From an uncultured Clostridia bacterium (GTDB taxonomy: Bacteria; Bacillota; Clostridia; TANB77; CAG-508): a stretch of DNA of 53,871 nt. The stretch is from contig CANQFS010000006.1 of the NCBI GenBank assembly GCA_947599825.1, positions 1 through 53,871 of the forward strand. Reading direction: 5' to 3'. How positions within the stretch are numbered: position 1 is the stretch's first letter; every line of letters starts with the position of its first letter. The notes below the pieces were generated by a model. The model was not told where the DNA came from. It made no database searches and worked only from the letters and a program-made list of their open reading frames with translations. Shown piece by piece: positions 9,901-19,078 of the stretch. A program made the translations under genes and the position numbers.

Positions 9901-10159
9901 TTATCAACAAAGTTATTCACAGTTTCCACAATTTTATGTGGAAAAGACAAAAATAAAAAGTAGTAACATAATGCAAAATAAATGAAATAATTTTGAAACA
10001 ATTTTGAAATATTTATAAAAAAGTCAATAGTTTCTGTAACAAAATTGTAATATAACAATGCGCTTTTTATAAAATCCAACAAAATTCTAGTCATAAATAC
10101 TTATCTTTTATTACATTTGTAATAAAATTGTAATATAGCAACTGACGGAATTATCCACA
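9901..10159 (+). promoter_or_regulatory. DnaA-box-like sites upstream of the AIM24-family gene
   Basis: Ttattcaca (9913-9921) and ttatccaca (10151-10159) match the DnaA box TTATNCACA. Ttatcaaca (9901-9909) differs by one base. They lie in very AT-rich DNA. No dnaA, dnaN or rpmH is in the window, so this is more likely a DnaA-titration or regulatory site, or chance in AT-rich DNA, than an origin. Confidence 0.3.
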
Positions 10160-10301
10160 AAAATAGTTTACTTTTTCACAATATTGCTATATAATAAGGA
10201 TACTTTTGAAAATATTAAAAAATTAACAAAACTAACAAATCATAGTTAAGCAATTAAAAAATAAAAATTTATAAAACATTTTTTAAAAGAAAGGGGAAAA
10301 T

Positions 10302-10976
10302 ATGGAAGCAAAAATATTAGGGGATTCATTACCTGTAGTAACATGTAAATTGAAAAAAGGAGAAAGCGTTGTAACTGAAACAGGTGGAATGAGTTGGATG
10401 GACGAAGGTATTAAAATGTCAACATCAACCAATGGAGGTATTATGAAAGGGCTTGGTAGAGCCTTAGTAGGAGAATCTCTATTTATGAATATTTACACAG
10501 CAGAAAAAGATGATGTGGAAATTGCATTTTCATCTTCTTTTCCTGGAAAAGTATTAGAATTTGATTTAACAGAAGGAGAAACAATTATTGCTCAAAAAAG
10601 AGCCTTCTTATGTGCAGAAAGCACAGTAGATATTGCTATGCATTTTAGAAAGAAATTAGGAGCAGGTTTCTTTGGCGGAGAAGGTTTCATTATGCAAAAA
10701 ATTACAGGCCCAGGAAAAGTATATCTTGAAATAGATGGAGAGGTTATAAAGAAAGAATTAGAAGCAGGAGAAAAATTAAAAGTAGATAATGGCTATGTAG
10801 CTGCTATGACGTCTTCTGTGAGCCTAGACATTACAACAGTTCCAGGACTTAAAAATATTGTATTTGGCGGAGAAGGTCTATTTTTAACAACAGTAGAAGG
10901 ACCAGGAACAGTTTACTTACAATCTATGCCAATTTCGAAATTAGCAGGTATGTTATATATTGGAACTGGAAAATAG
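10302..10976 (+). CDS. AIM24 / TIGR00266 family protein
   Basis: A 224-residue all-beta protein of the family that includes mitochondrial AIM24 and bacterial TIGR00266. Typical features are the GESVVTETGGMSWMDEGIKM block, FFGGEGFIMQKITGPGKVY+LE, and a second copy of the motif, FGGEGLFLTTVEGPGTVYLQ, which reveals an internal duplication. The function is unknown; proteins of this family resemble tryptophan RNA-binding attenuator folds. The start has aaagggg upstream, and a long regulatory-looking gap precedes it. Confidence 0.88.
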   Translation: MEAKILGDSLPVVTCKLKKGESVVTETGGMSWMDEGIKMSTSTNGGIMKGLGRALVGESLFMNIYTAEKDDVEIAFSSSFPGKVLEFDLTEGETIIAQKRAFLCAESTVDIAMHFRKKLGAGFFGGEGFIMQKITGPGKVYLEIDGEVIKKELEAGEKLKVDNGYVAAMTSSVSLDITTVPGLKNIVFGGEGLFLTTVEGPGTVYLQSMPISKLAGMLYIGTGK

Positions 10977-11022
10977 AATAAACATTATAAATTAAAAATA
11001 AGTAAAAAATAAAGCGTTAAAA

Positions 11023-11277
11023 GCAAAAGAACGTGAATTCAAAAATATAGAAAAATTACAAGCAAAAAATGTAAATTCAAAAATATAAAAAATTACAAGC
11101 AAAAAATGTAAATTCAAAAATATAAAAAAATTACAAGCAAAAAATATAAATTCAAGAATATAAAAAAATTACAAGCAAAAAATATAAATTCAAGAATATA
11201 AAAAAGAATTACAAGCAAAACATAAATTCAAAAATAGAAAAATACTAAAACCAAAAAATTTAAATTATAAAACATAA
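11023..11277 (+). repeat. Tandem 37-40-bp repeat array upstream of glyS
   Basis: About six units of the form acaagcaaaaaatgtaaattc followed by aaaaatataaaaaa fill the AIM24-glyS gap and run into the glyS ribosome binding site. Units differ by a few bases and by A-tract length. No T-box stem I or specifier structure was recognised, although glyS genes in Firmicutes are often T-box controlled. Confidence 0.8.
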
Positions 11278-11294
11278 AAAAGGAGAAAAGAAAA

Positions 11295-12683
11295 ATGACA
11301 GAATTAACAATGGAAAAATTAGTTTCTTTATGTAAAAATAGAGGATTTGTATATCCGGGCTCAGAAATTTATGGAGGTTTAGCAAACTCTTGGGATTATG
11401 GGCCACTAGGTGCAGAATTAAAAAAGAACATTAAAGATGCTTGGTGGAAAAAATTTATTACAGAAAATAAATATAATGTAGGAATTGATGCTGCTATTAT
11501 GATGAACCCACAAGTTTGGGTAACTACAGGTCATGTAGGAGGCTTTTCAGACCCTTTAATTGACTGCAAAGCATGTAAAACAAGACATAGAGCAGATAAA
11601 TTAATAGAAGAATGGGGCTTTCAAAATGGAAAAGAAATTTCTGGCTTAGATGGCTGGAGCAATGAGCAACTAGTAGAATATATAAAAGAAAACAATATTC
11701 CTTGTCCAAATTGTGGAAAGCAAGATTTTACAGAAATTAGAAAATTCAATTTAATGTTTAAAACCTTTATGGGAGTTACAGAAGATGCTAAATCAGAAGT
11801 ATATTTAAGACCAGAAACAGCACAAGGTATGTTTGTAGACTTCAAAAACGTCCTTCGTACGACTAGAAGAAGAATGCCAATGGGAATTGGTCAAATGGGT
11901 CGTTCTTTTAGAAATGAAATTACTCCAGGAAACTTCATATTTAGAACAAGAGAATTTGAGCAAATGGAACTAGAATTCTTCTGCAAGCCAGGAACAGACT
12001 TAGAATGGTATGAATATTGGAAAACTTTCTGCAAAAATTGGCTTGTAAGTTTAGGAATAAAGGAAGAAAATCTAAGACTAAGAGAACATTCAAAAGAAGA
12101 ACTTTCTTTCTATAGTAAAGGAACAACAGATATTGAATTTTTATTCCCATTTGGTTGGGGAGAATTATGGGGTATTGCAGATAGAACAGACTACGATTTA
12201 TCAAGACATATGGAAGCATCTAAAGAAGACTTAACTTATTTAGACTCAGAAACTAACGAAAGATATGTTCCATATTGTGTAGAGCCAGCAGTTGGAGTAG
12301 ATAGAATCTTTTTAGCAATGCTTTGTAATGCTTATGAAGAACAAGAAATAGCAGAAGGAGATACAAGAATTGTGTTACATTTGCACCCAGCATTAGCACC
12401 ATATAAAGTAGCAGTTCTTCCACTTTCTAAAAAATTAAGCGAAAAGGCAGACGAAGTTTATACTAAATTATCTAAGAAATTCATGTGTGATTATGACGAA
12501 GCAGGTTCTATTGGAAAACGTTATAGAAGAGAAGATGAAATTGGAACACCTTATTGTGTAACTATTGACTTTGACACATTAGAAGATGAATCAGTAACAA
12601 TAAGAGATAGAGATACCATGGAACAAGTAAGAGTCAAAATAGAAGACTTAACCTCTTGGCTACAAGAAAAAATGGAATTTTAA
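11295..12683 (+). CDS. glyS: Glycyl-tRNA synthetase, single-chain alpha2 type
   Basis: A 462-residue class II synthetase of the archaeal/eukaryotic-like dimeric type rather than the bacterial GlyQ/GlyS heterotetramer. Visible are a zinc-binding insert ([12 protein letters not shown] ... CPNCGK), [12 protein letters not shown], class II motif 2 [20 protein letters not shown], the motif 3 [10 protein letters not shown] and the C-terminal anticodon-binding domain (VAVLPLSKK). It charges tRNA-Gly with glycine. Glycine codons are exactly where the +1 sites in this window resume, so supply of Gly-tRNA is relevant to that observation. The start has aaaggag. Confidence 0.96.
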   Translation: MTELTMEKLVSLCKNRGFVYPGSEIYGGLANSWDYGPLGAELKKNIKDAWWKKFITENKYNVGIDAAIMMNPQVWVTTGHVGGFSDPLIDCKACKTRHRADKLIEEWGFQNGKEISGLDGWSNEQLVEYIKENNIPCPNCGKQDFTEIRKFNLMFKTFMGVTEDAKSEVYLRPETAQGMFVDFKNVLRTTRRRMPMGIGQMGRSFRNEITPGNFIFRTREFEQMELEFFCKPGTDLEWYEYWKTFCKNWLVSLGIKEENLRLREHSKEELSFYSKGTTDIEFLFPFGWGELWGIADRTDYDLSRHMEASKEDLTYLDSETNERYVPYCVEPAVGVDRIFLAMLCNAYEEQEIAEGDTRIVLHLHPALAPYKVAVLPLSKKLSEKADEVYTKLSKKFMCDYDEAGSIGKRYRREDEIGTPYCVTIDFDTLEDESVTIRDRDTMEQVRVKIEDLTSWLQEKMEF

Positions 12684-12690
12684 AAAAATT

Positions 12691-12768
12691 TTGGAAAGAT
12701 TTGGGACGCGTCAAAATCTTTCCATTTTTCATATAGTGGAAATATTTGGACGCGTCCCAAATCTTTCA
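12691..12768. repeat. Two copies of the GGACGCGTCC palindrome element
   Basis: Copies at 12691-12724 and 12737-12768: tggaaagattt, then gggacgcgtc, then the inverse arm and a T-rich tail. The same element lies at 25991-26021, 27248-27280 and 27486-27516. After glyS it can act as a terminator in either direction. Confidence 0.75.
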
Positions 12769-12798
12769 TTTTTTCATATAGTATAATAGGTGATAAAA

Positions 12799-13318
12799 AT
12801 GAATGTATTAAAACAACTATATGAAGAAGCTAAAAATATAAAAGAAAAAGACCCTGCATGCAGAAGTATAATAGAAGTTGTACTTTTATATCCGGGTTTT
12901 CACGCTTTAGTATTGCATAGAATAGCACATTTTTTGTATAGGTGCCAATTATTTTTCTTAGCCAGACTTATTTCTCAACTCGCAAGATTTTTAACAGGAA
13001 TAGAAATTCACCCTGGAGCAAAAATTGGAAGAAAACTATTTATAGACCATGGAATGGGAATTGTAATAGGAGAAACTGCTACTGTTGGAGATAATTGTAC
13101 TATTTATCATAATGTTACTTTAGGAGGAACAGGAAAAGATAAAAATAAAAGGCACCCAGATTTAGGAAATAATGTCATTGTAGGGTGTGGGGCAAAAGTA
13201 CTTCGGACCTATCAAAATAGGAGATAATGTCAAAATAGGGGCAAATTCTGTGGTATTACAAGATATAGAGGCAAATTCTACTGTAGTAGGAGTGCCAGGA
13301 AAAGTAAGTAAAAAATAA
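12799..13318 (+). CDS. cysE: Serine O-acetyltransferase, read through a +1 shift
   Basis: With a +1 shift at CGG 13204-13206 the product is about 172 residues, normal for short Firmicutes CysE. The N-terminal helices are followed by the left-handed hexapeptide-repeat barrel: [20 protein letters not shown]+IGETATVG, the active-site [12 protein letters not shown] and [19 protein letters not shown], then after the shift [15 protein letters not shown] and a VVGVPGKV end. In the zero frame the protein stops after only seven wrong codons and loses the acetyl-CoA-binding tail. It makes O-acetylserine from serine for cysteine synthesis. The ATG at 12799 follows ataggtga; an upstream GTG (12790) is less likely. 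Confidence 0.85.
13204..13206 (+). other. CGG +1 frameshift site 2 (cysE)
   Basis: The context is gta ctt CGG acc. Skipping C gives ctt GGA cct atc, which restores VLGPIKIGD, a conserved hexapeptide turn of the acyltransferase barrel. Confidence 0.8.
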
Positions 13319-13320
13319 TA

Positions 13321-13366
13321 AAGAACCTACCTTTTATTTAAAAGAGTAGGTTCTTTATTTTTTTTT
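13321..13366. terminator. Bidirectional terminator after cysE
   Basis: Aagaacctac pairs with gtaggttctt and is followed by a long T run. It serves cysE on the plus strand and overlaps the end of the convergent minus-strand gene. Confidence 0.85.
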
Positions 13367-13898
13367 ACCAATGAAGAGACTTATTATATTCTTCTTCACG
13401 TTCTTTTGCTGTTTTCCTCAACCACCAGTCCTGATAATCATTTTTTATAGCTTGTGTAAATACATCTGTCTGTGGTTGTAAAAAAGCTATCCAATCTCCA
13501 GAGGATTTAATATCAATACACCACCAAAAATTACTATTGCGACCCTCAAATGAAGTATCCTCTTTTTTTGACTTTGGTACTTTTTCAAGTTCAGAATATT
13601 CTTGAAGATAATATGGTTTTTCAACAAATTCCTGAATTGCTTGAATAATTTCTTTTGCATAATTTTTTCTGCAAAATACCATTAACTCATCATGCTCGGG
13701 CGTATAAATTTCTGTATGAAAAACTTCGTACTCCGTATAGTAGTACATTAAACGCCGAAACGCTTTGGGAATGGCACCAAACTCAAATTCTGCTGAACCC
13801 ATGTAATCAAGACTAACAACTCCATCTTCTCCAATAAGATAGATACCCTTACCTTTCTTTTTGAAAGTTCCTCGTTGAATTAGCTTAAATTTTCTCAT
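13365..13898 (-). CDS. Hypothetical accessory protein (DYMGSAEFEFG motif)
   Basis: A 177-residue protein with an AAAGGAG-type site upstream. The segment VVSLDYMGSAEFEFGAIPKA is a recognisable block in phage-like and accessory proteins of Firmicutes, but no function is known to me. It is the last of three same-strand small genes between cysE and uvrA. Base composition is somewhat richer in GC than the neighbours. It contains an in-frame CGG (complement of 13755-13757) within AFRRLM that must be read as arginine, because a +1 shift would stop at once. This makes it a counterexample to a universal CGG shift and fits a recent arrival. Confidence 0.65.
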   Translation of the reverse strand: MRKFKLIQRGTFKKKGKGIYLIGEDGVVSLDYMGSAEFEFGAIPKAFRRLMYYYTEYEVFHTEIYTPEHDELMVFCRKNYAKEIIQAIQEFVEKPYYLQEYSELEKVPKSKKEDTSFEGRNSNFWWCIDIKSSGDWIAFLQPQTDVFTQAIKNDYQDWWLRKTAKEREEEYNKSLHW

Positions 13899-13947
13899 AG
13901 TAAGATGCTCCTTTCAAAGACTTATAATAGAAAAATATGTTTTTCTA

Positions 13948-14610
13948 CTATGAATTTTTAGGTTCTGCAATTTCACAATAGGTGGTAAACTCCTCTTTGG
14001 TAATGCATGCAAGAAATGCTCGGTTTTGAAAATTCTTAGAGGTTGTGTCTTCATCTGCCTGAAATTTACGATAGATGTAAATTCTGTCGTTATAAGAATT
14101 CAAAACAGCTTCGTACTCAGCCTTATCCATCAAATTTAAGTAAGAAAGTAGATATGCTCTTTTAACTACATCAAAGCAAGTTTCTTTAGTGAATCGACAC
14201 CAAAAAGAAAAAGTATCCATACTTTGGTCAAAAGTGATAAAGAACTCACAATGATGAGTTAGGTTGACTTTTTTAGGAAGGTCTAAAGTTAAGTTCTTTT
14301 CTACCAGTTCCTTGCTAAAATCTACTTCTACTTTATTAGAGACTGAATTCCTTAAAGAACATTTAAAGAAAGCATAAAAGACCACTATAAAGAAAAAAGA
14401 AAAAATAATAAATGAGATAATATTATATCCATATTCACTTAAATAAGTTGAAATTGTATTTTCTGGTACGCTAAAATACAATTTGAAAGAATTAAAGTGA
14501 ACGATAGTAAGAAGCAAACACATAAAAGCATAACTACAAGCCACAGATAAAATTGCCAGTTCCTTTGTTGATTTTTCTACTTTACCAAATGTTTTCCGAT
14601 TTTCCTTCAT
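13948..14610 (-). CDS. Hypothetical protein with two membrane segments
   Basis: A 220-residue protein. Two hydrophobic helices near residues 20-42 and 55-80 are followed by a soluble domain of about 130 residues with an even mix of charged residues and no known motif. The start ATG follows aggaggataac, the same leader that precedes the 14950 and 33169 minus-strand genes. Codon 5 is an in-frame CGG (complement of 14596-14598) read as arginine. It is probably transcribed with its two neighbours. No function can be assigned. Confidence 0.6.
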   Translation of the reverse strand: MKENRKTFGKVEKSTKELAILSVACSYAFMCLLLTIVHFNSFKLYFSVPENTISTYLSEYGYNIISFIIFSFFFIVVFYAFFKCSLRNSVSNKVEVDFSKELVEKNLTLDLPKKVNLTHHCEFFITFDQSMDTFSFWCRFTKETCFDVVKRAYLLSYLNLMDKAEYEAVLNSYNDRIYIYRKFQADEDTTSKNFQNRAFLACITKEEFTTYCEIAEPKNS

Positions 14611-14665
14611 AAAGTTATCCTCCTATTATTTTGTTTTCATAGCAGATAGAAATAAAAAATTTCTA

Positions 14666-14950
14666 TCAATTTTTAGGTTGATTTTTCATAGACACAATCC
14701 AGAGCTTTTGCGCTAAAGTATATTCATCAGATGTTTCGTCTAAAGAAGAAACATCTTCACAATCTACTTTAGCATTCTTCCACGAAATATAGTGGAGCCT
14801 TGGAAAATTTCTTAAATCATTACAATCTGCTACTTGCAACCCTTTCGTCCGAAGTTCGTTTGCTTTTGCTTTGGTAATTTTTTGATAAGCAAAAAACACA
14901 CCAAATTCTGCCTCTGAGTACAATCTTTCTTCTCCTGTTGCCATTGTCAT
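14666..14950 (-). CDS. Small hypothetical accessory protein
   Basis: A 94-residue soluble protein with the segment NDLRNFPRLHYISWKNAKVD and no recognised family. The start is preceded by aggaggataac. In-frame CGG at the complement of 14849-14851 (context ctt cgg acg) is read as arginine; the ctt cgg ac context is identical to two of the +1 sites, so local hexamer context alone does not determine shifting. Confidence 0.55.
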   Translation of the reverse strand: MTMATGEERLYSEAEFGVFFAYQKITKAKANELRTKGLQVADCNDLRNFPRLHYISWKNAKVDCEDVSSLDETSDEYTLAQKLWIVSMKNQPKN

Positions 14951-15139
14951 AATGTTATCCTCCTATTAATAGAAAAATTAAATAAAGAATCAAATTTCCG
15001 ATTCTTATAGTGTATAGCTAATATGCAAACATTATATCACAAAAATTAAAATATGTAAACTAAAAATACAAAAAAAGACAATTTTTACCAAACTCTTGTT
15101 TTTAACTATAAAATATTGTATAATGAATATGTTCCATTA

Positions 15140-15412
15140 GGGACGTTTCCTTTTGGTAAATCTGTCCCTTTTGGTACATTTGTAATTATAATAATGATAA
15201 TATAAAATTTGAAAAAAGCGCATTGAAAGTGATTGAGCTTAGAAATTCTTAATAAATTTTGTGGAAAGAGTTCATTTTTAATGGAAGGGTGCCACAAAAT
15301 TTATTTAGAATTTCTGCGATAAATCAGCTTGAATGAGCATTTTTGAAAATTTTATATTATCAATATTACAAAAATATTCATTAGGGACAGATATACCAAA
15401 AGGAAACGTCCC
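15140..15412. mobile_element. Nested inverted-repeat element upstream of uvrA
   Basis: The outer 29-bp arms (gggacgtttccttttggtaa... at 15140-15168, and gggacagatataccaaaagg... inverted at 15384-15412) have one mismatch. They flank a long imperfect hairpin, 15196-15361, whose two halves pair over about 70 bases around tttttaatggaaggg. The hairpin core recurs inverted near 21496-21660. There is no ORF inside, so a MITE-like element is likely. The remaining bases of the 14951-15437 gap hold nothing else I can name. Confidence 0.65.
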
Positions 15413-15437
15413 CAATGGTACCTAGGGGGGAATTAAA

Positions 15438-18272
15438 GTGAATGATAAAATTATAATAAAAGGAGCAAAAGAGCATAACTTAAAAAATATAAACTTAGAA
15501 ATTCCAAGAGATAAATTAGTTGTATTAACTGGGCTTTCTGGCTCACGGAAAGTCTTCTCTTGCATTTGATACCCTTTATGCAGAAGGGCAAAGAAGATAT
15601 GTAGAAAGTCTTTCTTCTTATGCAAGGCAATTTTTAGGACTTATGGAAAAGCCAGAAGTAGAGTCTATTGAGGGCTTATCACCAGCAATTTCCATTGATC
15701 AAAAAACAACTTCTAAAAATCCTCGCTCTACTGTAGGAACAGTTACGGAAATTTATGACTATTTGCGTTTGCTATATGCAAGAATTGGTGTGCCATATTG
15801 TCCAAAATGTGGTAAAAAAATTGAAAAACAAACCATAGACCAAATGGTAGATGCTATTTTAGAATTGCCAGAAGGCACAAAAATTCAAGTTTTAGCACCT
15901 ATTATTCGTGGCAAAAAAGGTGAATTTGTAAAACAATTAGAAGCCTACCAAAAAGAAGGTTTTGTGCGTGCCAGAGTAGATGGCAATATGGTTGAACTTT
16001 CTGACGACTTAGACTTAGACAGAAAGAAAAAGCACAATATCGAGCTTGTAGTAGATAGATTAGTAATTAAAGAAGATATTCGCTCTCGTTTAACTGAAAG
16101 TGTAGAAATTGCCTTAAAAAATGCAAATAATTTAGTTCTAATTGAAGATGCTACAAATAACAAAGAAATGCTGTTTAGCGGTAACTATGCTTGCCCAGAT
16201 TGTAATATTAGTTTTGAAGAATTATCACCAAGAATGTTTTCTTTTAACAATCCTTATGGTGCTTGTCCTAGTTGTACTGGGCTTGGTTTCTTAATGAAAA
16301 TGGACGAAGATTTAATTGTTCCTGATAAAAATAAAACTTTATATGATGGAATAAAAGCCTTTGGCGCAAGCACTATGAAAAAAGGCGACACTATGGCAAA
16401 AATGTATTTTGAAAGCATTGCCAAACACTATGGCGTAAAAATTAAAGATGTTCCTATTAAAAAATTACCAAGAGAATTTTTAGAAAAAATTCTTTATGGA
16501 ACAGGAAGCGAAGCAATTGATTTTGAATATGAATCATATGCCGGAATTCGTAAGTTTACTTCACCATTTGAAGGTGTTATTCCTACGTTAGAAAGAAGAC
16601 ACAATGAAACCAAATCTCAAGGTATGCGTGATTTTTACGAAATGTATATGAGTGATAGTGATTGCCCAGAGTGTCATGGTTCAAGACTAAATAAAAATAG
16701 TTTAGCAGTAAAAGTGGGAAGTAAAAATATTGTAGAATTAACAGATATGCAAATTGTACAAATTAAAGACTATTTAAATTCTTTAAATTTAAGTAAAAAA
16801 GATGCTATGATAGCAGACCAAATTCTAAAAGAATTAAATACAAGACTTCAATTTTTAGTTGATGTAGGACTAGATTACTTAACCTTATCTAGAAGTGCAG
16901 GAAGTCTATCTGGTGGAGAGGCACAACGTATACGTTTAGCAACTCAAATTGGTTCTGGTTTAACTGGTGTTTTATATATTTTAGATGAGCCAAGTATTGG
17001 ACTTCACCAAAGAGATAATGACAAACTAATTGCTACCTTAAAGAAATTGCGCAACTTAGGAAATAGCGTGCTAGTAGTAGAACATGACGAAGATACCATG
17101 TATGCAGCAGACCAAATTATTGATATTGGCCCTGGAGCTGGCGTTCATGGCGGTTATGTAATGGCACAGCGGTACTGCTGAAGAAGTTAAAAAGGTAGAA
17201 GGTTCTATTACAGGAGATTACTTAAGTGGTAGAAAACAAATTCATGTACCAAAAAAAAGAAGAAAATCAAATGGAAAAGCAATTGAAGTAAAAGGCGCAA
17301 CAGAGCATAATTTGAAAAATATAAATGTCAAATTTTCACTTGGTCAATTTATTTGTGTAACAGGTGTTTCTGGTTCTGGAAAAAGTACATTAGTCAATGA
17401 AGTGCTATATAAAACATTGGAAAAAGAAATCAATGGTTCAAATGTAAAAGCAGGAAAATGTAAGGAAGTAAAAGGTATTGAAAATATAGATAAAATTATT
17501 AATATTGATCAATCTCCAATTGGAAGAACACCTCGCTCTAACCCAGCAACTTATACTGGTGTATTTGACTATATTCGTGATTTATTTGCAGGAACTAATG
17601 AAGCAAAAATGCGTGGATATGATAAGGGCAGATTTAGTTTTAACGTACCAGGAGGAAGATGTGAGGCTTGCTCTGGAGATGGCGTGCTAAAAATCGAAAT
17701 GCACTTTTTATCTGATATTTATGTACCTTGTGAAGTCTGCAAAGGAAAACGTTACAATAAAGAAACTTTAGAGGTAAAATACAAAGGCAAAACCATTTCA
17801 GATGTATTAGATATGACAGTAGAAGAAGCACTTGACTTTTTCCAAAATTTACCTCGTATAAAAAGCAAAATTCAAACGTTGTATGACGTAGGATTAGGCT
17901 ACATTAAACTTCGGACAACCTTCTACTACTTTATCTGGTGGAGAAGCACAAAGAGTAAAACTTGCAACTGAACTTTCTAAAAAGCCAACAGGAAAAACAC
18001 TTTACATTTTAGATGAGCCAACAACCGGACTTCACATTGCTGATGTTCATCGTTTAGTAGATATTTTGCAGCGTTTGGTTGACACAGGAAATAGCATTAT
18101 CGTTATTGAGCATAATTTAGACTTAATTAAAACTTGCGACTACATTATTGACTTAGGTCCAGAAGGTGGAGATAAAGGTGGAGAAGTAATTGCTGTTGGA
18201 ACTCCAGAACAAGTAGTAAGAAACGAGCAAAGTTATACAGGAAAATTTTTGAAGAAATATTTGGAAAAATAG
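15438..18272 (+). CDS. uvrA: Excinuclease ABC subunit A, read through three +1 shifts
   Basis: With +1 shifts at 15546, 17170 and 17912 the product is about 943 residues, the normal UvrA length. Starting at GTG 15438 it has ABC domain I (the Walker A GLSGSGKSS contains the first shift), zinc motifs CPKCGKK and CPDCN...CPSC, the signature [19 protein letters not shown], and [13 protein letters not shown]. After the second shift comes ABC domain II with [18 protein letters not shown], the zinc finger CEACSGDG...[10 protein letters not shown] and, after the third shift, [18 protein letters not shown] and [10 protein letters not shown]. It finds DNA lesions with UvrB. Zero-frame reading would end after about 43 residues. 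All pieces are well conserved between the shifts, so this does not look like decay. Confidence 0.93.
15546..15548 (+). other. CGG +1 frameshift site 3 (uvrA, Walker A)
   Basis: The context is ggc tca CGG aaa gtc. Skipping C gives tca GGA aag tct, restoring SGSGKSS, the phosphate-binding loop of ATPase domain I. Confidence 0.85.
17170..17172 (+). other. CGG +1 frameshift site 4 (uvrA, after domain I)
   Basis: The context is gca cag CGG tac tgc tga. Skipping C gives cag GGT act gct gaa, restoring AQGTAEEV, the usual UvrA linker. The zero-frame stop is two codons downstream. Confidence 0.85.
17912..17914 (+). other. CGG +1 frameshift site 5 (uvrA, before signature II)
   Basis: The context is aaa ctt CGG aca acc. 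Skipping C gives ctt GGA caa cct, restoring [18 protein letters not shown] ahead of the second ABC signature. Confidence 0.85.
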
Positions 18273-18355
18273 TAAAAAAAGTATTGTAAAGATAGACATA
18301 ATATGGTAAAATACTACTGAAACTTGTAAATACAAAATGTAAGGAGGGTTCATAT

Positions 18356-18715
18356 ATGAAAAATTTTTCAAATGAAATAAATGGTTCTCGGAAGAAAGTA
18401 AATTTTAAAGCTATTTTAAAATATTGCTTTCATATTTTTCAAATTATATTATTTGTATTTGTATTGAACATTTTAGGTAGTTTTTTTATTTATTTACTTG
18501 GATTGATTTCACCTGACTTAGTTCCTACAGACAAATCTTTTCCTATTATATTAAATATAAGCTATAACATATTATATGGCTTTATGAGCTTTTTATTTTT
18601 AATTGTAATAGGATTAACTGTGTATTGTATAGGTAGTGTTATTAAAGACGAAATTTGTAAATCAAAAAAAGAAAAATCTCTTTCGAAAACTAAAAAACAT
18701 AAGCAAAAAAAATAG
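18356..18715 (+). CDS. Small two-helix membrane protein
   Basis: A 119-residue protein with ATG behind aaggagg. Two hydrophobic segments (about residues 24-50 and 72-97) are followed by a lysine-rich tail. No family was recognised. Codon 12 is an in-frame CGG at 18389-18391. Here the zero frame continues into the membrane segments, whereas a +1 shift would give a stop three codons later. It therefore either uses CGG as arginine or is expressed only by the fraction of ribosomes that do not shift. Confidence 0.6.
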   Translation: MKNFSNEINGSRKKVNFKAILKYCFHIFQIILFVFVLNILGSFFIYLLGLISPDLVPTDKSFPIILNISYNILYGFMSFLFLIVIGLTVYCIGSVIKDEICKSKKEKSLSKTKKHKQKK

Positions 18716-18719
18716 AAAT

Positions 18720-18762
18720 AAACCCCACATAGCAATGAAATATTGTTATCTGGGGTTTATTT
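18720..18762. terminator. Bidirectional hairpin between convergent small genes
   Basis: Aaaccccacatagcaat pairs with attgttatctggggttt, followed by tattttatt on the plus side and preceded by an A-rich tract on the other. It suits both the plus-strand membrane gene and the minus-strand Asn-rich ORF. Confidence 0.7.
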
Positions 18763-18768
18763 TATTAA

Positions 18769-18891
18769 CTATCTGCAGTTATTGTTATTGTTTTCATTGT
18801 TGTTATTTCTGTTTTGATTGTTTTGATTATTTTTTTGGTTATTGTTATTATTCTTTTGGCTGTTATTATTGTTGTTATTTCTTTCTGACAT
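18769..18891 (-). CDS. Tiny asparagine-rich protein
   Basis: A 40-residue ORF, too short for usual thresholds, starting at the complement of 18889-18891 behind aaggaagg. It is almost entirely Asn with scattered Gln, Lys and Arg: MSERNNNNNN, then SQK and further Asn runs, ending NNNNNCR. A good ribosome site, its own terminator and convergent layout favour a real gene. Such Asn-rich short proteins can be spore coat or spore-surface components, but this is only a guess; a low-complexity artefact is the alternative. Confidence 0.45.
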   Translation of the reverse strand: MSERNNNNNNSQKNNNNNQKNNQNNQNRNNNNENNNNNCR

Positions 18892-19078
18892 AAAAAAGCA
18901 CCTTCCTTTCTTTTATCTAGTTTTATTGTGCACATTCTAAAACAAATTTATACATACAAATTATAACTATAGAAAATAAAGAATTCCTATTTTACAAATA
19001 CAAAAAATATGTTATAATTTGTTTATAAAAAACGGAATTAAAATTTTTTCATAAAATATAAAAAAGGAATGATAAAAA

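Noticed and set aside
9795..10094. Minus-strand ORF of 99 codons upstream of the AIM24-family gene
   Set aside because: Low-complexity Phe/Tyr-rich reading of AT-rich promoter DNA, no ribosome site, and overlaps the DnaA-box-like and direct-repeat region.
9901..10159. Chromosomal replication origin
   Set aside because: Only two exact DnaA boxes, and none of dnaA, dnaN, rpmH or gyrase genes is nearby.
11023..11277. CRISPR array or T-box leader before glyS
   Set aside because: Units are tandem without spacers. No specifier loop, T-box sequence or terminator/antiterminator pair was seen.
18389..18391. A further +1 site in the small membrane protein
   Set aside because: A shift here would produce a stop three codons later, while the zero frame gives a sensible two-helix protein; listed as an exception instead.
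18636..18893. Plus-strand Cys/Tyr/Phe-rich ORF of 85 codons
   Set aside because: It is the complement of the Asn-rich minus-strand ORF and overlaps the membrane protein gene and a terminator.
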